Shown here: positions 1 through 8,050 of the stretch, piece after piece | How positions within the stretch are numbered: position 1 is the first letter of the stretch | Layout of the letters: the number at the start of each line of letters is the position of its first letter | Assembly: GCA_950097145.1 (NCBI GenBank) | Contig: CATNCF010000002.1 | Span: forward strand, 1 to 64,000 | DNA: 64,000 bases | Direction of reading: 5' to 3' | Origin: an uncultured Lachnospiraceae bacterium | GTDB lineage: Bacteria; Bacillota; Clostridia; Lachnospirales; Lachnospiraceae | Made by a program: the position numbers and the translations under genes | Notes under the pieces: generated by a model | What the model was told of the DNA's origin: nothing | Database searches by the model: none | What the model saw: only the letters and a program-made list of their open reading frames with translations

Positions 1-50
1 CAGAAGACCATCATCTGGTCCCGCTTCTTATCTATCTTTTTTGTCATCAT
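1..50 (-). CDS. Possible transposase N-terminus, cut by the left edge
   Basis: Read on the minus strand, two adjacent ATG codons (first bases at 50 and 47) open a frame that starts MMTKKIDKKRDQMMVF and leaves the window. Some IS transposases of Clostridia begin with a similar basic stretch followed by a hydrophobic 'VP-DH' motif, but only 16 residues are visible. A stable hairpin with a U-run lies directly upstream on the same strand, as seen where elements block incoming transcription. The identity is a guess. Confidence 0.3.
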   Translation of the reverse strand, partial: MMTKKIDKKRDQMMVF

Positions 51-97
51 AAAAAACACCGCCTCTCTGATATCTTCCATTATATCAGAGAGGCGGT
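51..97 (-). terminator. Hairpin with U-run upstream of the edge gene
   Basis: Perfect 16-bp inverted repeat (58-73 and 82-97) with an 8-nt loop. On the minus strand it is followed by GGTGTTTTTT at 51-60, which makes a good intrinsic terminator for leftward transcripts. It lies just before the leftward ATG at 47-50, so it would act as an attenuator or an insulator for that gene. Confidence 0.6.
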
Positions 98-126
98 CAT
101 AAATATAGTACTTTGTCTACAGTCTG

Positions 127-158
127 ACCTGTAAATCATAAAATTTACAGGTTTTTTT
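127..158 (+). terminator. Intrinsic terminator, rightward
   Basis: Ten-bp inverted repeat (127-136 and 143-152) followed by a run of seven T. It would end a rightward transcript arriving from 1-126, yet no rightward gene is visible there. It may be the leftover end of a transcription unit interrupted by the element at the left edge. Confidence 0.65.
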
Positions 159-209
159 GTGATATTTTTGTGTTTCTATCCGTTTTCTTGATATTAGGAG
201 GTAAAGCGT

Positions 210-749
210 ATGAAATGCATGGATGAGAAAAGAGCAGTGGAATGTTACCACAGACATAAAGATACGGTCTTTAAGCTGGCCTATTCCTATTGTAAGAACA
301 GGGGCCAGGCGGAAGATGCATTTCAGGAGGTCTTTTATAAGTTTATGGTACACAATCCGAAATTTAAAAGTTCTGAACATGAAAAAGCATGGTTTATCCG
401 GACTACCATCAATGTCTGCAAAGATATTTTTAGAATCAAGTGGAACAGGGACATTGTAAGGCTGGAAGACTGGGATCAGAGAGAGGAATCTTTCCAAACA
501 GGGGGTGATTTGTTTGACGAATTGAGGGAAGCAATACTGGCGCTGCCCGAGAAATACCGTGTGCCGATTCACCTGTATTACTATGAAGAATATTCTGTGC
601 GTGAAATTGCGCATCTGCTGCGTCGAACAGAGAGCGCAGTATCCACGCAGTTACAGCGGGGAAGGGAAAAGATCAAGCAGAAACTAGAAAGGAGTGAGAA
701 ATATGAAGTTGAATCACCATATTTACGAAGAAGCAATGGACAATGTTAG
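210..749 (+). CDS. ECF-family RNA polymerase sigma factor
   Basis: A 179-residue sigma-70 family protein of extracytoplasmic-function size. Region 2 covers about residues 15-80 (helix with 'GQAEDAFQEVFYKF', the usual core-binding and -10-reading segment). Region 4 covers about 110-160 ('LPEKYRVPIHLYYYEEYSVREIA', then the -35-reading helix). The start ATG follows AGGAGG by 7 nt. The next gene overlaps its 3' end and encodes a single-pass membrane protein, the usual anti-sigma arrangement, so activity is probably held back at the membrane and released by an envelope signal. The signal and target promoters are not evident. Confidence 0.9.
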   Translation: MKCMDEKRAVECYHRHKDTVFKLAYSYCKNRGQAEDAFQEVFYKFMVHNPKFKSSEHEKAWFIRTTINVCKDIFRIKWNRDIVRLEDWDQREESFQTGGDLFDELREAILALPEKYRVPIHLYYYEEYSVREIAHLLRRTESAVSTQLQRGREKIKQKLERSEKYEVESPYLRRSNGQC

Positions 750-1743
750 ATTATCAGAAGAACGGGGAATGGAACTCTTAGAAGAGGCTGTGCACCGCAG
801 CAGACAGCGGAGACAGAAGGCAAGGGTAATGGCGGCGGCGGTAGCTGTTGCATTCCTCACCATAGCATTGAGTATCAACGGCATCTGTTATGCTCAGACA
901 GGAAAGAATGCATGGGAAATGTTTGGCGTATTCTTCCAGAATACCGATGAAGGTGAGACAACAGAGTTTGTGGAAAAGGTCAGAGGATCAGGAGAATCTT
1001 TTACTTATAAGAATCACAAATTTACCCTGGAACAGTTTGTATATGATAAAGAAAATTCAGAATTGTTTTATTCCATTTTATTGGAATCTGTAGACGGAAC
1101 GCCGCTGGATGAGGATGTTTTGTTTGAGGATTATATGATTAAGGTAAGTCCTGGAAGCGGTTCCTGGGGGACACAATTAGAATGGGGAGAAGATAAAACA
1201 TATTGCCGGGAATTTGGTGAACAGAAATGTAATTATGACGAATCTGGAAAACCTATAGATATGAAAAAGCTTGAAGTATGTATTAATGACGATGAAGGGG
1301 ATTATCCTGCAATTGGTTCTTTTACCATCAAACCTACTGGCAAGATGAAGACAAGGTATATTGATGTTAGCATTTTGGAACATTGCAGCCAGAAAGCTAA
1401 AATTACAGGAACTGGGGTGAAACTTTATTTTGATGGAAAATGGTCTGGAAAAAAGGATGTTTTTGAGCGGCTGGATGTAGTAATGAAGGATAAAACTGTT
1501 TTTCGGGGAGGAACCTCAATGGGGCGTGATGTGATTCCAATGTATAATGCAAAAGGAGAATTGCTGAATGAGGAAGAAGTTCAGGGAGCTGCCAGATCAA
1601 ACAAAATTCTTGAATGCTGTGAATTATGGTTTGTCTGGGATTCAGGAGATGGGTTTATGTGCCGTATAGACTTTCCTGATTTTGTCAATGTGGATGATAT
1701 TGACGCTGTATACGTAGATAATGTCAGAGTTCCGCTGGAATAA
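703..1743 (+). CDS. DUF4179-type membrane protein, probable anti-sigma factor
   Basis: 346 residues: about 40 cytoplasmic residues, one membrane helix near 43-62 ('AAAVAVAFLTIALSINGICYA'), then a large outside domain of beta-rich character. This layout and the 'AWEMFGVFF' stretch after the helix match the DUF4179 family found beside ECF sigma genes in Clostridia. The ATG at 703 was preferred over the GTG at 694 because GGAG ends 8 nt upstream of it. It overlaps the sigma gene by 47 bp, so the two are translationally coupled. Role as sensor and anti-sigma factor is inferred from context. Confidence 0.75.
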   Translation: MKLNHHIYEEAMDNVRLSEERGMELLEEAVHRSRQRRQKARVMAAAVAVAFLTIALSINGICYAQTGKNAWEMFGVFFQNTDEGETTEFVEKVRGSGESFTYKNHKFTLEQFVYDKENSELFYSILLESVDGTPLDEDVLFEDYMIKVSPGSGSWGTQLEWGEDKTYCREFGEQKCNYDESGKPIDMKKLEVCINDDEGDYPAIGSFTIKPTGKMKTRYIDVSILEHCSQKAKITGTGVKLYFDGKWSGKKDVFERLDVVMKDKTVFRGGTSMGRDVIPMYNAKGELLNEEEVQGAARSNKILECCELWFVWDSGDGFMCRIDFPDFVNVDDIDAVYVDNVRVPLE

Positions 1744-1788
1744 GGGGAATTGCCAAAGAAGTTATGTAAGAACCATATCAGATAAATA

Positions 1789-1815
1789 TGCCGGGAGCCA
1801 GTCAGGTTCCCGGTA
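1789..1815. terminator. Hairpin between convergent genes
   Basis: Inverted repeat CCGGGAGCC / GGTTCCCGG with a 5-nt loop, overlapping the stop of biotin synthase and lying 45 bp after the anti-sigma stop. It lacks a clear U-run on either strand, so termination is plausible rather than certain. Confidence 0.4.
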
Positions 1816-2803
1816 TCTGCTTATTCCCTGTGAATGAAACCTCCGCCACTTGATATCCCAGCTCCCGCAGCATTTCCATATCACGCTGAATGGTAATCCC
1901 GGTGGTGGTGAGCATATCTCCAGTAATGGCTGCGTTTGCTCCAGACTGAAAGCATTTTCTGCCCTGATCTTTCATAAGTCCTCTTCCTCCGGCAAGCCTG
2001 AGAAATGATTTGGGCAGAATAAAACGGAACACAGCAATAATCCGGCACATTTCTTCCTCAGTCAGCCTGGGATTATTCTCATAGGGGGTTCCCGGAATGG
2101 GATTTAACATGTTGATAGGAACAGACTGAATATCAAGTTCCCGCAGTGTCATTGCAAGGTCAATCCGGTCTTCCATACGTTCGCCAAGCCCCATAATGCC
2201 GCCGCTGCAGACAGAAAGTCCAGCTTTTTTGGCCGCATGGATGGCTGTAATTTTATCAGCCTGGGTGTGGGTGGTGCAGACATTTGGGAAATAGTCTTCG
2301 GAGGCTTCCAGATTATTATGTACCCGAACAGCTCCGGCGTCTTTTACCATTTGAAATTCCATTTCATCCAGAAGCCCAAAAGAAACGCATACGGAAACAG
2401 GAACAGATTTTTTTAGTTCACGGATGCTTTCACAAGCTTGTTCTACTTCCTGGCGGTTTAATTTTCTGCCGGAAGTGACGATGGAATACCGGGGGACGCC
2501 CCGTGCCGCATTATATTCCGCCTGATTTATCAGTTCTTTTGTCCCAAGTAAGGGATAAGTTTCCACTTCGGTATGATAATAAGAGGACTGGGCGCAGTAT
2601 TTGCAGTTTTCAGAGCATTTTCCACTTTTTCCATTGATAATGGTACAAAGATCAAATTGATTTCCACAGAAGTGCCGGCGGATTTCATCTGCGCTGGTAC
2701 AGAGTGGTTCGAAAGGCAGTTCCGTAAGCGCAAGCGCTTCTTCACGATTAATGTGATACCCTCGTATTACTTTTTCCTTTAGATTTTTCAGTTGTTTTTC
2801 CAT
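1802..2803 (-). CDS. bioB: Biotin synthase
   Basis: 333 residues, normal for BioB. It inserts sulphur into dethiobiotin using radical S-adenosylmethionine chemistry. The radical-SAM iron-sulphur motif CSENCKYC (CxxxCxxC) followed by AQSSYYHTEV lies near residue 60. Other BioB marks are 'VHNNLEASEDYFPNVCTTHT' near 155 and the C-terminal 'AGGRG' and 'GANAAITGDMLTT' segments. No other biotin gene (bioA, D, F, W) is nearby, so the cell may depend on an outside precursor or keep those genes elsewhere. Confidence 0.95.
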   Translation of the reverse strand: MEKQLKNLKEKVIRGYHINREEALALTELPFEPLCTSADEIRRHFCGNQFDLCTIINGKSGKCSENCKYCAQSSYYHTEVETYPLLGTKELINQAEYNAARGVPRYSIVTSGRKLNRQEVEQACESIRELKKSVPVSVCVSFGLLDEMEFQMVKDAGAVRVHNNLEASEDYFPNVCTTHTQADKITAIHAAKKAGLSVCSGGIMGLGERMEDRIDLAMTLRELDIQSVPINMLNPIPGTPYENNPRLTEEEMCRIIAVFRFILPKSFLRLAGGRGLMKDQGRKCFQSGANAAITGDMLTTTGITIQRDMEMLRELGYQVAEVSFTGNKQIPGT

Positions 2804-2840
2804 ATCCGTTCTCCTGTGCTTTCTTTATATTTTTGTTATT

Positions 2841-2870
2841 ACTATACAGGATGTGGGGACAAAATGTCAA
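2841..2870 (-). promoter_or_regulatory. Promoter of bioB
   Basis: On the minus strand TTGACA (2870-2865), 18-nt spacer, TATAGT (2846-2841), 38 nt before the bioB ATG. This is a good sigma-A type promoter. No BirA-like inverted operator is seen around it. Confidence 0.65.
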
Positions 2871-2992
2871 CCTGATACAGAAATAAGTTTACAATGATGC
2901 GGGGAAATATCGTGCTTGTTGCAGATATGTGTTTCTGCTATAATTTTATGGAAGAAATCAAAATAAACCGGCTGTGCCAAGGAGAAAATTTG

Positions 2993-4139
2993 ATGAATAG
3001 AATAAAAAAATGTGGAATAATTCCTGTTTTGACCGTTATGCCTTTGGAATATTAATTGCTATTGAATTATTAATGTCATTTACTTTTTTGGGGTATGTTC
3101 ATATACCGCCTATTTCTATTACAATAGCTTACCTTCCAATCTTGGCTGCAGGCTGCCTTTTTGGTCCTGCAGAGTCTACGATAGCCGGGCTGGTTTTTGG
3201 AATTGCCAGTATGTATAAGGCGTCTTCCTTTTATGTTATGCTGGCGGATCGGGTATTTTCCCCGTTTTTCAGTGAATTTCCCTTAGGCAGTCTTTGGCTG
3301 AGCGTTGGTACAAGAACACTGTTTGGGTTCTTAATTGGGCTTGCTTTTGCACTGGCAAAGAACAGAAAATACAGTCGTTTATGGAGGATTGTAATTTCTG
3401 CATTTGCATCAAATTTACATCGTGTGCTAGTCTACTCTGCAATGGGAATTCTGTTTCCAGAACTTGGTTATGGCTTTGGCACAGCTTTGCAGTGGAAGTG
3501 GCGTGATACGATATTTTCCATAATCTGTATCGTTACAGTTGAATTGTTGTTTGCAGTTTATCAGTCTGATACCGTTCAAAATATAAAATTGTGTATTAAC
3601 GAGTCAATTCATAATCCTTATAGCTCCAGAACAATGACGTTGTTTTTTGGCGCATTTGAATTCTTTATGATTTGCATGGCGGTAATTGCAGCAGTTTATT
3701 TTTCTCAAAGAGAAACTTATATGCTTGAGCAGCACGGGGCAGCGGTATCGAATATGATCTCGGATGATCTGCTGCGTTTACAGATTCAGTTTTTGATTGC
3801 CTCCCTGTCATTAAATTTTATATCTATATTTTTGCAGAAGAGGGGAAGGTGGGAAGAGTTGGCGGGGATGAATTTGCCGCTATTATTGAAAAACCAATTG
3901 CACAACCATTGATGGAACAGAGATTGGATGAATTTCTTAGGGCAATTTCCGATTTACTGCCTGACCGGACAGTAAGCTGCAGTATCGGCGCATATCAGTT
4001 TGCTTTTCCGCAGAATGTGAAGCATTTATTGTCAGAAACAGATCATGTTCTATATGAAGCTAAAGATAATGGCAGGGCTTGTTATGTGATGAAATCCTCT
4101 GTTTCTGATGAATTTATGGATCATATTGAACTATTATAA
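2993..4139 (+). pseudogene. Broken membrane-anchored GGDEF protein (diguanylate cyclase remnant)
   Basis: Three pieces. The best start is ATG 2993 behind GGAGAAAATTTG, but that frame stops after 20 codons. One extra base in the seven-A run at 3004-3010 would join it to the long frame 3010-3912. That frame encodes about 290 residues with six or more hydrophobic segments; its first half resembles the S-component fold of ECF vitamin transporters. After 'FLQKR' (about 3843) the frame breaks, and a different frame at about 3849-4139 encodes GRVGGDEF plus the C-terminal half of a GGDEF domain. About 70 residues that normally precede RVGGDEF are missing, so this is an internal deletion with a frame change. 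Cyclic-di-GMP synthesis should be lost. Confidence 0.8.
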
Positions 4140-4147
4140 AAAAACAC

Positions 4148-4176
4148 TTGCAATTATGGTAAAGTTATGGTAATAT
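4148..4176 (+). promoter_or_regulatory. Promoter of tRNA-Glu
   Basis: TTGCAA (4148-4153), exactly 17 nt, TAATAT (4171-4176), 30 nt before the mature tRNA 5' end. Confidence 0.7.
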
Positions 4177-4206
4177 ATCAACTGTCGCTGGCATGATAGT
4201 TGATAT

Positions 4207-4278
4207 GGCTCCTTGGTCAAGCGGTTAAGACATCGCCCTTTCACGGCGGTAACACGGGTTCGATTCCCGTAGGAGTCA
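4207..4278 (+). tRNA. tRNA-Glu (anticodon TTC)
   Basis: Full cloverleaf: acceptor GGCTCCT / AGGAGTC with a single G-U pair, D-arm GGTCAAGCGGTTAAGAC, anticodon stem TCGCC/GGCGG around loop CTTTCAC (anticodon TTC), T-loop GGTTCGATTCC, discriminator A. CCA is not encoded. Confidence 0.95.
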
Positions 4279-4289
4279 TTAAAAAAGTA

Positions 4290-4318
4290 TTGACGAATAT
4301 TTCAGTATTTGTTATAAT
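4290..4318 (+). promoter_or_regulatory. Promoter of tRNA-Cys
   Basis: TTGACG (4290-4295), 17-nt spacer, TATAAT (4313-4318). It lies between the two tRNA genes, so they are transcribed separately, at least in part. Confidence 0.8.
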
Positions 4319-4348
4319 ATATTAAGTTAAGGGAACAATATATGATAT

Positions 4349-4420
4349 GGCGCAGTAGCCAAGTGGTAAGGCATGGGTCTGCAACACCCTGATTCACCGG
4401 TTCAAATCCGGTCTGCGCCT
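4349..4420 (+). tRNA. tRNA-Cys (anticodon GCA)
   Basis: Acceptor GGCGCAG / CTGCGCC, anticodon loop CTGCAAC giving GCA, T-arm CCGGTTCAAATCCGG, and discriminator T (U73), which is the identity base of cysteine tRNAs. CCA is not encoded. Confidence 0.95.
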
Positions 4421-4430
4421 CTTAAGAAAG

Positions 4431-4461
4431 CATCAGAAAATGAAATTTTCTGATGTTTTTT
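4431..4461 (+). terminator. Terminator of the tRNA genes
   Basis: CATCAGAAAA / TTTTCTGATG with a 4-nt loop followed by TTTTTTA, 11 bp after the tRNA-Cys. Confidence 0.85.
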
Positions 4462-4524
4462 ATGTTTCATGAAAATATTTTTCCCAAAGTTTCATCATTT
4501 CCATTGTGAGCTGCAGGCGACTGC

Positions 4525-5232
4525 GTGACAGGAGAATTCTTCCTAGGGGGCGAAGAGATAGCCTGGGATGGAAAATTTGACAGCGTAACCGTATTTACAG
4601 AGAAAGATTGTATGGCTGACCAGGCAGCGAAGCTTTTGTGCCAGGCACAGGAGGCTGGAGCAGAAATCGAGTTTATTAATCTGCACCACAAAATGGAAAT
4701 AAAAACTGTACTGGCTGCATTGCGCGCGTAAAAGCAATGATGGGGGCAAGGGCCGTATTTGCGTGCAAAAAGATGATTTTATGTGGCTTCTTGATAAAAT
4801 GCTGGATGCAAACTTCAATGGTCTAAGACGATTCTGATGGGTGATAAAGCCCTGGCCCGTGCCCATCAAATCGGCGTAAACCTGGCTAAAGCTGCAGAGG
4901 ATATTCCAAATGCCGCATGGCAGGGTCCTGAGGGCGTATGTCCCCACTGTCACATGAATAATTTTTATATTGAACCTGGAATCACCCATGCGATCTGCGG
5001 TTTATGCGGCATGGAAGGTGAATTGGCAGTTGAAGACGGCAAGATTGTAATTCATTATCCTGAAGTGCAGTATGAGCTTGCACATGATACCATGTCTGGA
5101 AAACTGAAACATGGCCAAGATATTCAGTATAACGAAGCAAGGCTTGCAGCTTTACAGAAAGACAGCGAGGAATTCAAAAAACGTAAGAGGAAATATATGG
5201 AGTTTATTCAGCCTGTTTACCCAGAACGATAA
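4525..5232 (+). pseudogene. Decayed flavodoxin-like FMN reductase with C-terminal zinc ribbon
   Basis: Three fragments in two frames. 4525-4731 gives 'QAAKLLCQAQEAGAEIEFINL', typical of the second strand of NADPH-dependent FMN reductases. About 4745-4830, in another frame, gives 'KGRICVQKDDF' and 'LLDKMLDA', the usual Cys-loop and the helix after it. 4837-5232 returns to the first frame: 'MGDKALARAHQIGVNLAKA', then a Cys4 zinc ribbon (CPHC, CGLC) and a tail of about 60 residues. The substrate-binding middle, some 80 residues, is missing. At least two frame changes and one deletion make it non-functional as a whole. The 4837-5232 part could still yield a 131-residue protein. Confidence 0.7.
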
Positions 5233-5247
5233 GAGGAGGCAAGAACT

Positions 5248-5394
5248 ATGGAAAAACCTGGAATTAAATTTTTGGCAGTGTTCAATTTAGTATTGAACCT
5301 CCCGATGGCTGCAGCAATGTCAATGACTGCGCCGCTTTTGATGAAGCTGTCTGTGTTTACACCAAATCTTGCTATGGCGGCAGATCAAAGTTAA
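5248..5394 (+). CDS. 48-residue hydrophobic protein, probably a truncated membrane gene
   Basis: ATG 5248 sits 5 nt after AGAGGAGGCAAG, a strong ribosome site, 13 bp after the preceding pseudogene. The 48 residues contain two hydrophobic stretches (about 7-24 and 25-45) with many Met and Leu. It looks like the first helices of a longer membrane protein whose remainder is gone; the following 250 bp have no matching continuation. Function not recognised. Confidence 0.45.
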   Translation: MEKPGIKFLAVFNLVLNLPMAAAMSMTAPLLMKLSVFTPNLAMAADQS

Positions 5395-5657
5395 ACATCA
5401 AAGAAAAAATCCTTTTCAAAATATCCTGGGTACTTGATTTTTCCAGCACTGTGTTATAGTATTAATATGTAAGAAAACGTGTTTTCTCTGCTGTAAGAAG
5501 AGCGCAAAATGAAACATAACAGTAAAATAGCCCAAATTTCATGAAATATGGCTTTCCAGTATTGGATGATTCACATACTGGAAAGCCGTTTTCCGCATAA
5601 TGAATTTTATTATGCTGCAGTATTATAGCCATATGATAGAGAGAGAAGGAACAGAAA
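5395..5657. other. Non-coding stretch before the MATE gene
   Basis: It holds a terminator-like hairpin (5550-5592) and, just before the MATE gene, the 7-bp inverted repeat GCATAAT / ATTATGC (5595-5601, 5609-5615), beside a possible -10 TATTATAG. The repeat could be an operator for a repressor. No gene or known riboswitch is recognised. Confidence 0.4.
5550..5592 (+). terminator. Hairpin with short U-run
   Basis: Perfect 13-bp repeat GGCTTTCCAGTAT / ATACTGGAAAGCC (5550-5562, 5575-5587) followed by GTTTT. It ends the transcript of the decayed genes or acts as an attenuator before the MATE gene. Confidence 0.65.
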
Positions 5658-7031
5658 ATGACATTTGAGAAAAAAAATCAGAAAACAGATCTTGGAACAG
5701 ATCCTGTGGGGAAGCTGCTTTTGAAACTGGCAGTCCCGGCAATTTTAGCGCAGCTTGTAAATATGCTTTATAATATTGTAGACCGGATTTATATCGGACA
5801 CATAAAGGGTACGGGAGCCATTGCCCTTACGGGGATAGGGTTATGCCTGCCTATGATTTTGCTGATTATGGCGTTCAGCGCCCTGATGGGAATGGGCGGG
5901 GCGCCCAAAGCCGCAATTTATATGGGAAAAGGTGATCTGGAGAGCGCCAGAAAAACCCTTGGTTCTTGTGTGGTGATGCTGGCGGGGATGGCAGTGATTC
6001 TGACAGCGGTGTTTTTGATTTTTGGTAAAGAACTGCTGTATCTGTTTGGAGCCAGTGACAATACCATAAATTATGCATGGAGTTACTTGAGAATCTATGT
6101 ATGCGGAAGTATATTTGTTATGCTTTCAATGGGATTGAATAGTTTTATTACAACACAGGGTTTTTCTATGGTGGGTATGGGAACGATTTTAATTGGCGCT
6201 GTTACAAATATCATTTTAGATCCTGTTTTTATTTTTGGATTCCATATGGGAGTGTCTGGAGCTGCGCTGGCAACGATTCTATCCCAGGCAATTTCAGCAG
6301 TCTGGGTTCTGAAATTTCTGCGGGGAAAGAAGACGCAGCTTCGGATCGAAAAGAAATATCTTCAGATGGAAAGAAAATATGTGCTGCCAGTGCTTGCATT
6401 GGGAGTCTCTCCGTTTGTGATGCAGAGCACAGAGAGCCTGATAAATATTTCATACAATACCTCTCTGTATAAATATGGAGGAGATATTGCAGTATCTGCC
6501 ATTACCATATTAAGCAGTGTGATGCAGATGATTTTCCTGCCCCTGATCGGATTGGGTCAGGGATCACAGCCTATCATCAGTTATAATTACGGCGCAAGAA
6601 ATAATGAACGTGTAAAAAAAGCTTTTTGGCTGCTGTTTTTGGTTAGTATGGGTTTCGCAGTTGCATTTTGGGCAGTTGTTATGATGGTTCCAGGGATGTT
6701 TGTACAGATTTTTAATAATAGTTCTCAGGAATTGCACGATATGGCAAGCTGGGCAATGCGTATTTTTCTGGCAGGCGCGTTTGCCATGGGGGGACAAATG
6801 GCATGCCAGCAGACATTTCTGGCTCTGGGTCAGGCCAAAGCATCGCTGTTTTTTGCATGTTTCCGAAAATTAATGCTGATGATTCCATTGATTTTCGTGC
6901 TTCCTGTATTTATAGAAAATAAGCTCATGGCAGTGTTTTTGGCAGAGGCAGTATCGGATCTTCTGGCGGCGGCAGCTACCGTCGTTACATTTTTAATTTT
7001 ATTCCCCAGGATATTGAAAAAGGAGCGGTAA
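5658..7031 (+). CDS. MATE-family multidrug efflux protein
   Basis: 457 residues with about 12 hydrophobic helices in two related halves, the size and layout of the MATE family (NorM/DinF type), which expels drugs or metabolites by sodium or proton exchange. Family marks: 'DPVGKLLLKLAVPAILAQLVNMLYNIVDRIYIG' style N-terminus (about 14-45), 'PVFIFGFHMGVSGAALATILSQ' at about 188-210, and 'GLGQGSQPIISYNYGA' at about 297-313. ATG 5658 follows GAGAGAAGGAACAGAAA. It is monocistronic. Its substrate cannot be told from sequence. Confidence 0.92.
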   Translation: MTFEKKNQKTDLGTDPVGKLLLKLAVPAILAQLVNMLYNIVDRIYIGHIKGTGAIALTGIGLCLPMILLIMAFSALMGMGGAPKAAIYMGKGDLESARKTLGSCVVMLAGMAVILTAVFLIFGKELLYLFGASDNTINYAWSYLRIYVCGSIFVMLSMGLNSFITTQGFSMVGMGTILIGAVTNIILDPVFIFGFHMGVSGAALATILSQAISAVWVLKFLRGKKTQLRIEKKYLQMERKYVLPVLALGVSPFVMQSTESLINISYNTSLYKYGGDIAVSAITILSSVMQMIFLPLIGLGQGSQPIISYNYGARNNERVKKAFWLLFLVSMGFAVAFWAVVMMVPGMFVQIFNNSSQELHDMASWAMRIFLAGAFAMGGQMACQQTFLALGQAKASLFFACFRKLMLMIPLIFVLPVFIENKLMAVFLAEAVSDLLAAAATVVTFLILFPRILKKER

Positions 7032-7047
7032 TATAGATGGTGTCTTG

Positions 7048-7076
7048 TTGTTTTCTCCTAGAAAGAGTGATATAAT
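7048..7076 (+). promoter_or_regulatory. Promoter of the chemoreceptor pair
   Basis: TTGTTT (7048-7053), 17-nt spacer, TATAAT (7071-7076). About 130 nt of leader follow before the likely start at 7205. Confidence 0.65.
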
Positions 7077-7098
7077 ACTTAGCATGAGGAGGAACCCA

Positions 7099-7122
7099 AT
7101 GAAGCAGAGAGAATCCCTTTAG
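7099..7122 (+). CDS. Seven-codon leader mini-ORF
   Basis: ATG 7099 follows GAGGAGGAACCCA, a strong ribosome site, and reads MKQRESL before a stop. It is either a leader peptide in the transcript of the downstream receptor or the stub of a lost gene. There are no regulatory-codon runs. Confidence 0.2.
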   Translation: MKQRESL

Positions 7123-7204
7123 GATAAGGTAAACGAAGCATATTTAGGAAGTTCTTTTGCTGACAGCCCGTGAAGGCTGGAAAATGCACGGAATGGAGGA
7201 AACT

Positions 7205-8029
7205 ATGGAGATACTTGATTTTATTGAGAGAGAGCAGTTACAGCAGATTCAGGATTTGTATTCCACTGCTACTGGAATGGCGGTATGTATCATTGACCGG
7301 GATGGAAATCATATTACAGATGACAGTAATGGAAATGATTTCTGTAAAAAGTATACAAAAGGTAGCGAATTAGGGGCAAAACGCTGTCATAAATGTGATT
7401 TAGAAGGAAAAGGCGTATATTTCTGCCATTCTGGTTTGATGGATTTTGCAGCAGACATTTTTATTGAGGGCGAAAAAGTAGGAGCAATTGTAGGCGGACA
7501 AGTGCTGCCGGGACCACCGGATTTTGACAAATTCAGAGATCTGGCCGTGGAACTTTCGATTGATCCGGATGAGTATATTGAAGCATTAAAGAAAGTTCCG
7601 GTAAAAAGTGAAGAATCTATCCGCTGCTCAGCGAAATTAATGGAAGTAATGATTAATATGCTGGTGAATCAGCGGTATAGCATTTACAAAGATAAATCTA
7701 AGATTGAAGTTATAGACCGGGAAATTGGCGTGACCACAGACAATGTCATCCAGATAGAGGCGATGGTGCGTGATTTGACAAAAGTTTCCAAGAAGCAGAA
7801 CATCCTTGCCTTAAATGCATCCATTGAGGCGGCCCGTGCAGGAGAGGCCGGCCGTGGCTTTAATATTGTTGCAGGAGAAATGGGAAAATTATCTTCCATG
7901 GCAACAGAGAAATATTCAGCAATTATAGCAAAAGCTGTTGAGATTGACCAGTCTTTAAGAAACATTAATGCAGAATTTGGAAAGGGTAAGCAGGGCCAGG
8001 ATGAACCGCAGCAGAAGGAAGAGGCATAA
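7205..8029 (+). CDS. Soluble PocR-domain chemoreceptor (short MCP)
   Basis: 274 residues from ATG 7205, chosen because GGAGG (7195-7199) lies 5 nt upstream. Residues about 8-165 form a PocR sensory domain: '[23 protein letters not shown]', then Cys-rich 'CKKY', '[10 protein letters not shown]', '[11 protein letters not shown]' and 'GGQVLPGP'. PocR binds small ligands such as propanediol or hydrocarbon derivatives. Residues about 185-265 carry the chemoreceptor hairpin tip '[24 protein letters not shown]'. No membrane segment is present, so it is cytoplasmic. The signalling part is shorter than usual. The next gene is a membrane chemoreceptor 21 bp away, so they may work as one array input. 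Confidence 0.85.
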   Translation: MEILDFIEREQLQQIQDLYSTATGMAVCIIDRDGNHITDDSNGNDFCKKYTKGSELGAKRCHKCDLEGKGVYFCHSGLMDFAADIFIEGEKVGAIVGGQVLPGPPDFDKFRDLAVELSIDPDEYIEALKKVPVKSEESIRCSAKLMEVMINMLVNQRYSIYKDKSKIEVIDREIGVTTDNVIQIEAMVRDLTKVSKKQNILALNASIEAARAGEAGRGFNIVAGEMGKLSSMATEKYSAIIAKAVEIDQSLRNINAEFGKGKQGQDEPQQKEEA

Positions 8030-8050
8030 GGAAGAGAGGCGGAACAGAAG

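Noticed and set aside
117-614. 165-codon open frame on the minus strand over the sigma-factor gene
   Set aside because: It lies antisense to a clear sigma factor, has no ribosome site and no family features.
4837-5232. Treating the 131-codon zinc-ribbon frame as an independent gene
   Set aside because: Its first residues continue a flavodoxin-like reductase whose earlier pieces lie upstream in other frames, and no good ribosome site precedes its ATG; it is better read as part of one pseudogene.
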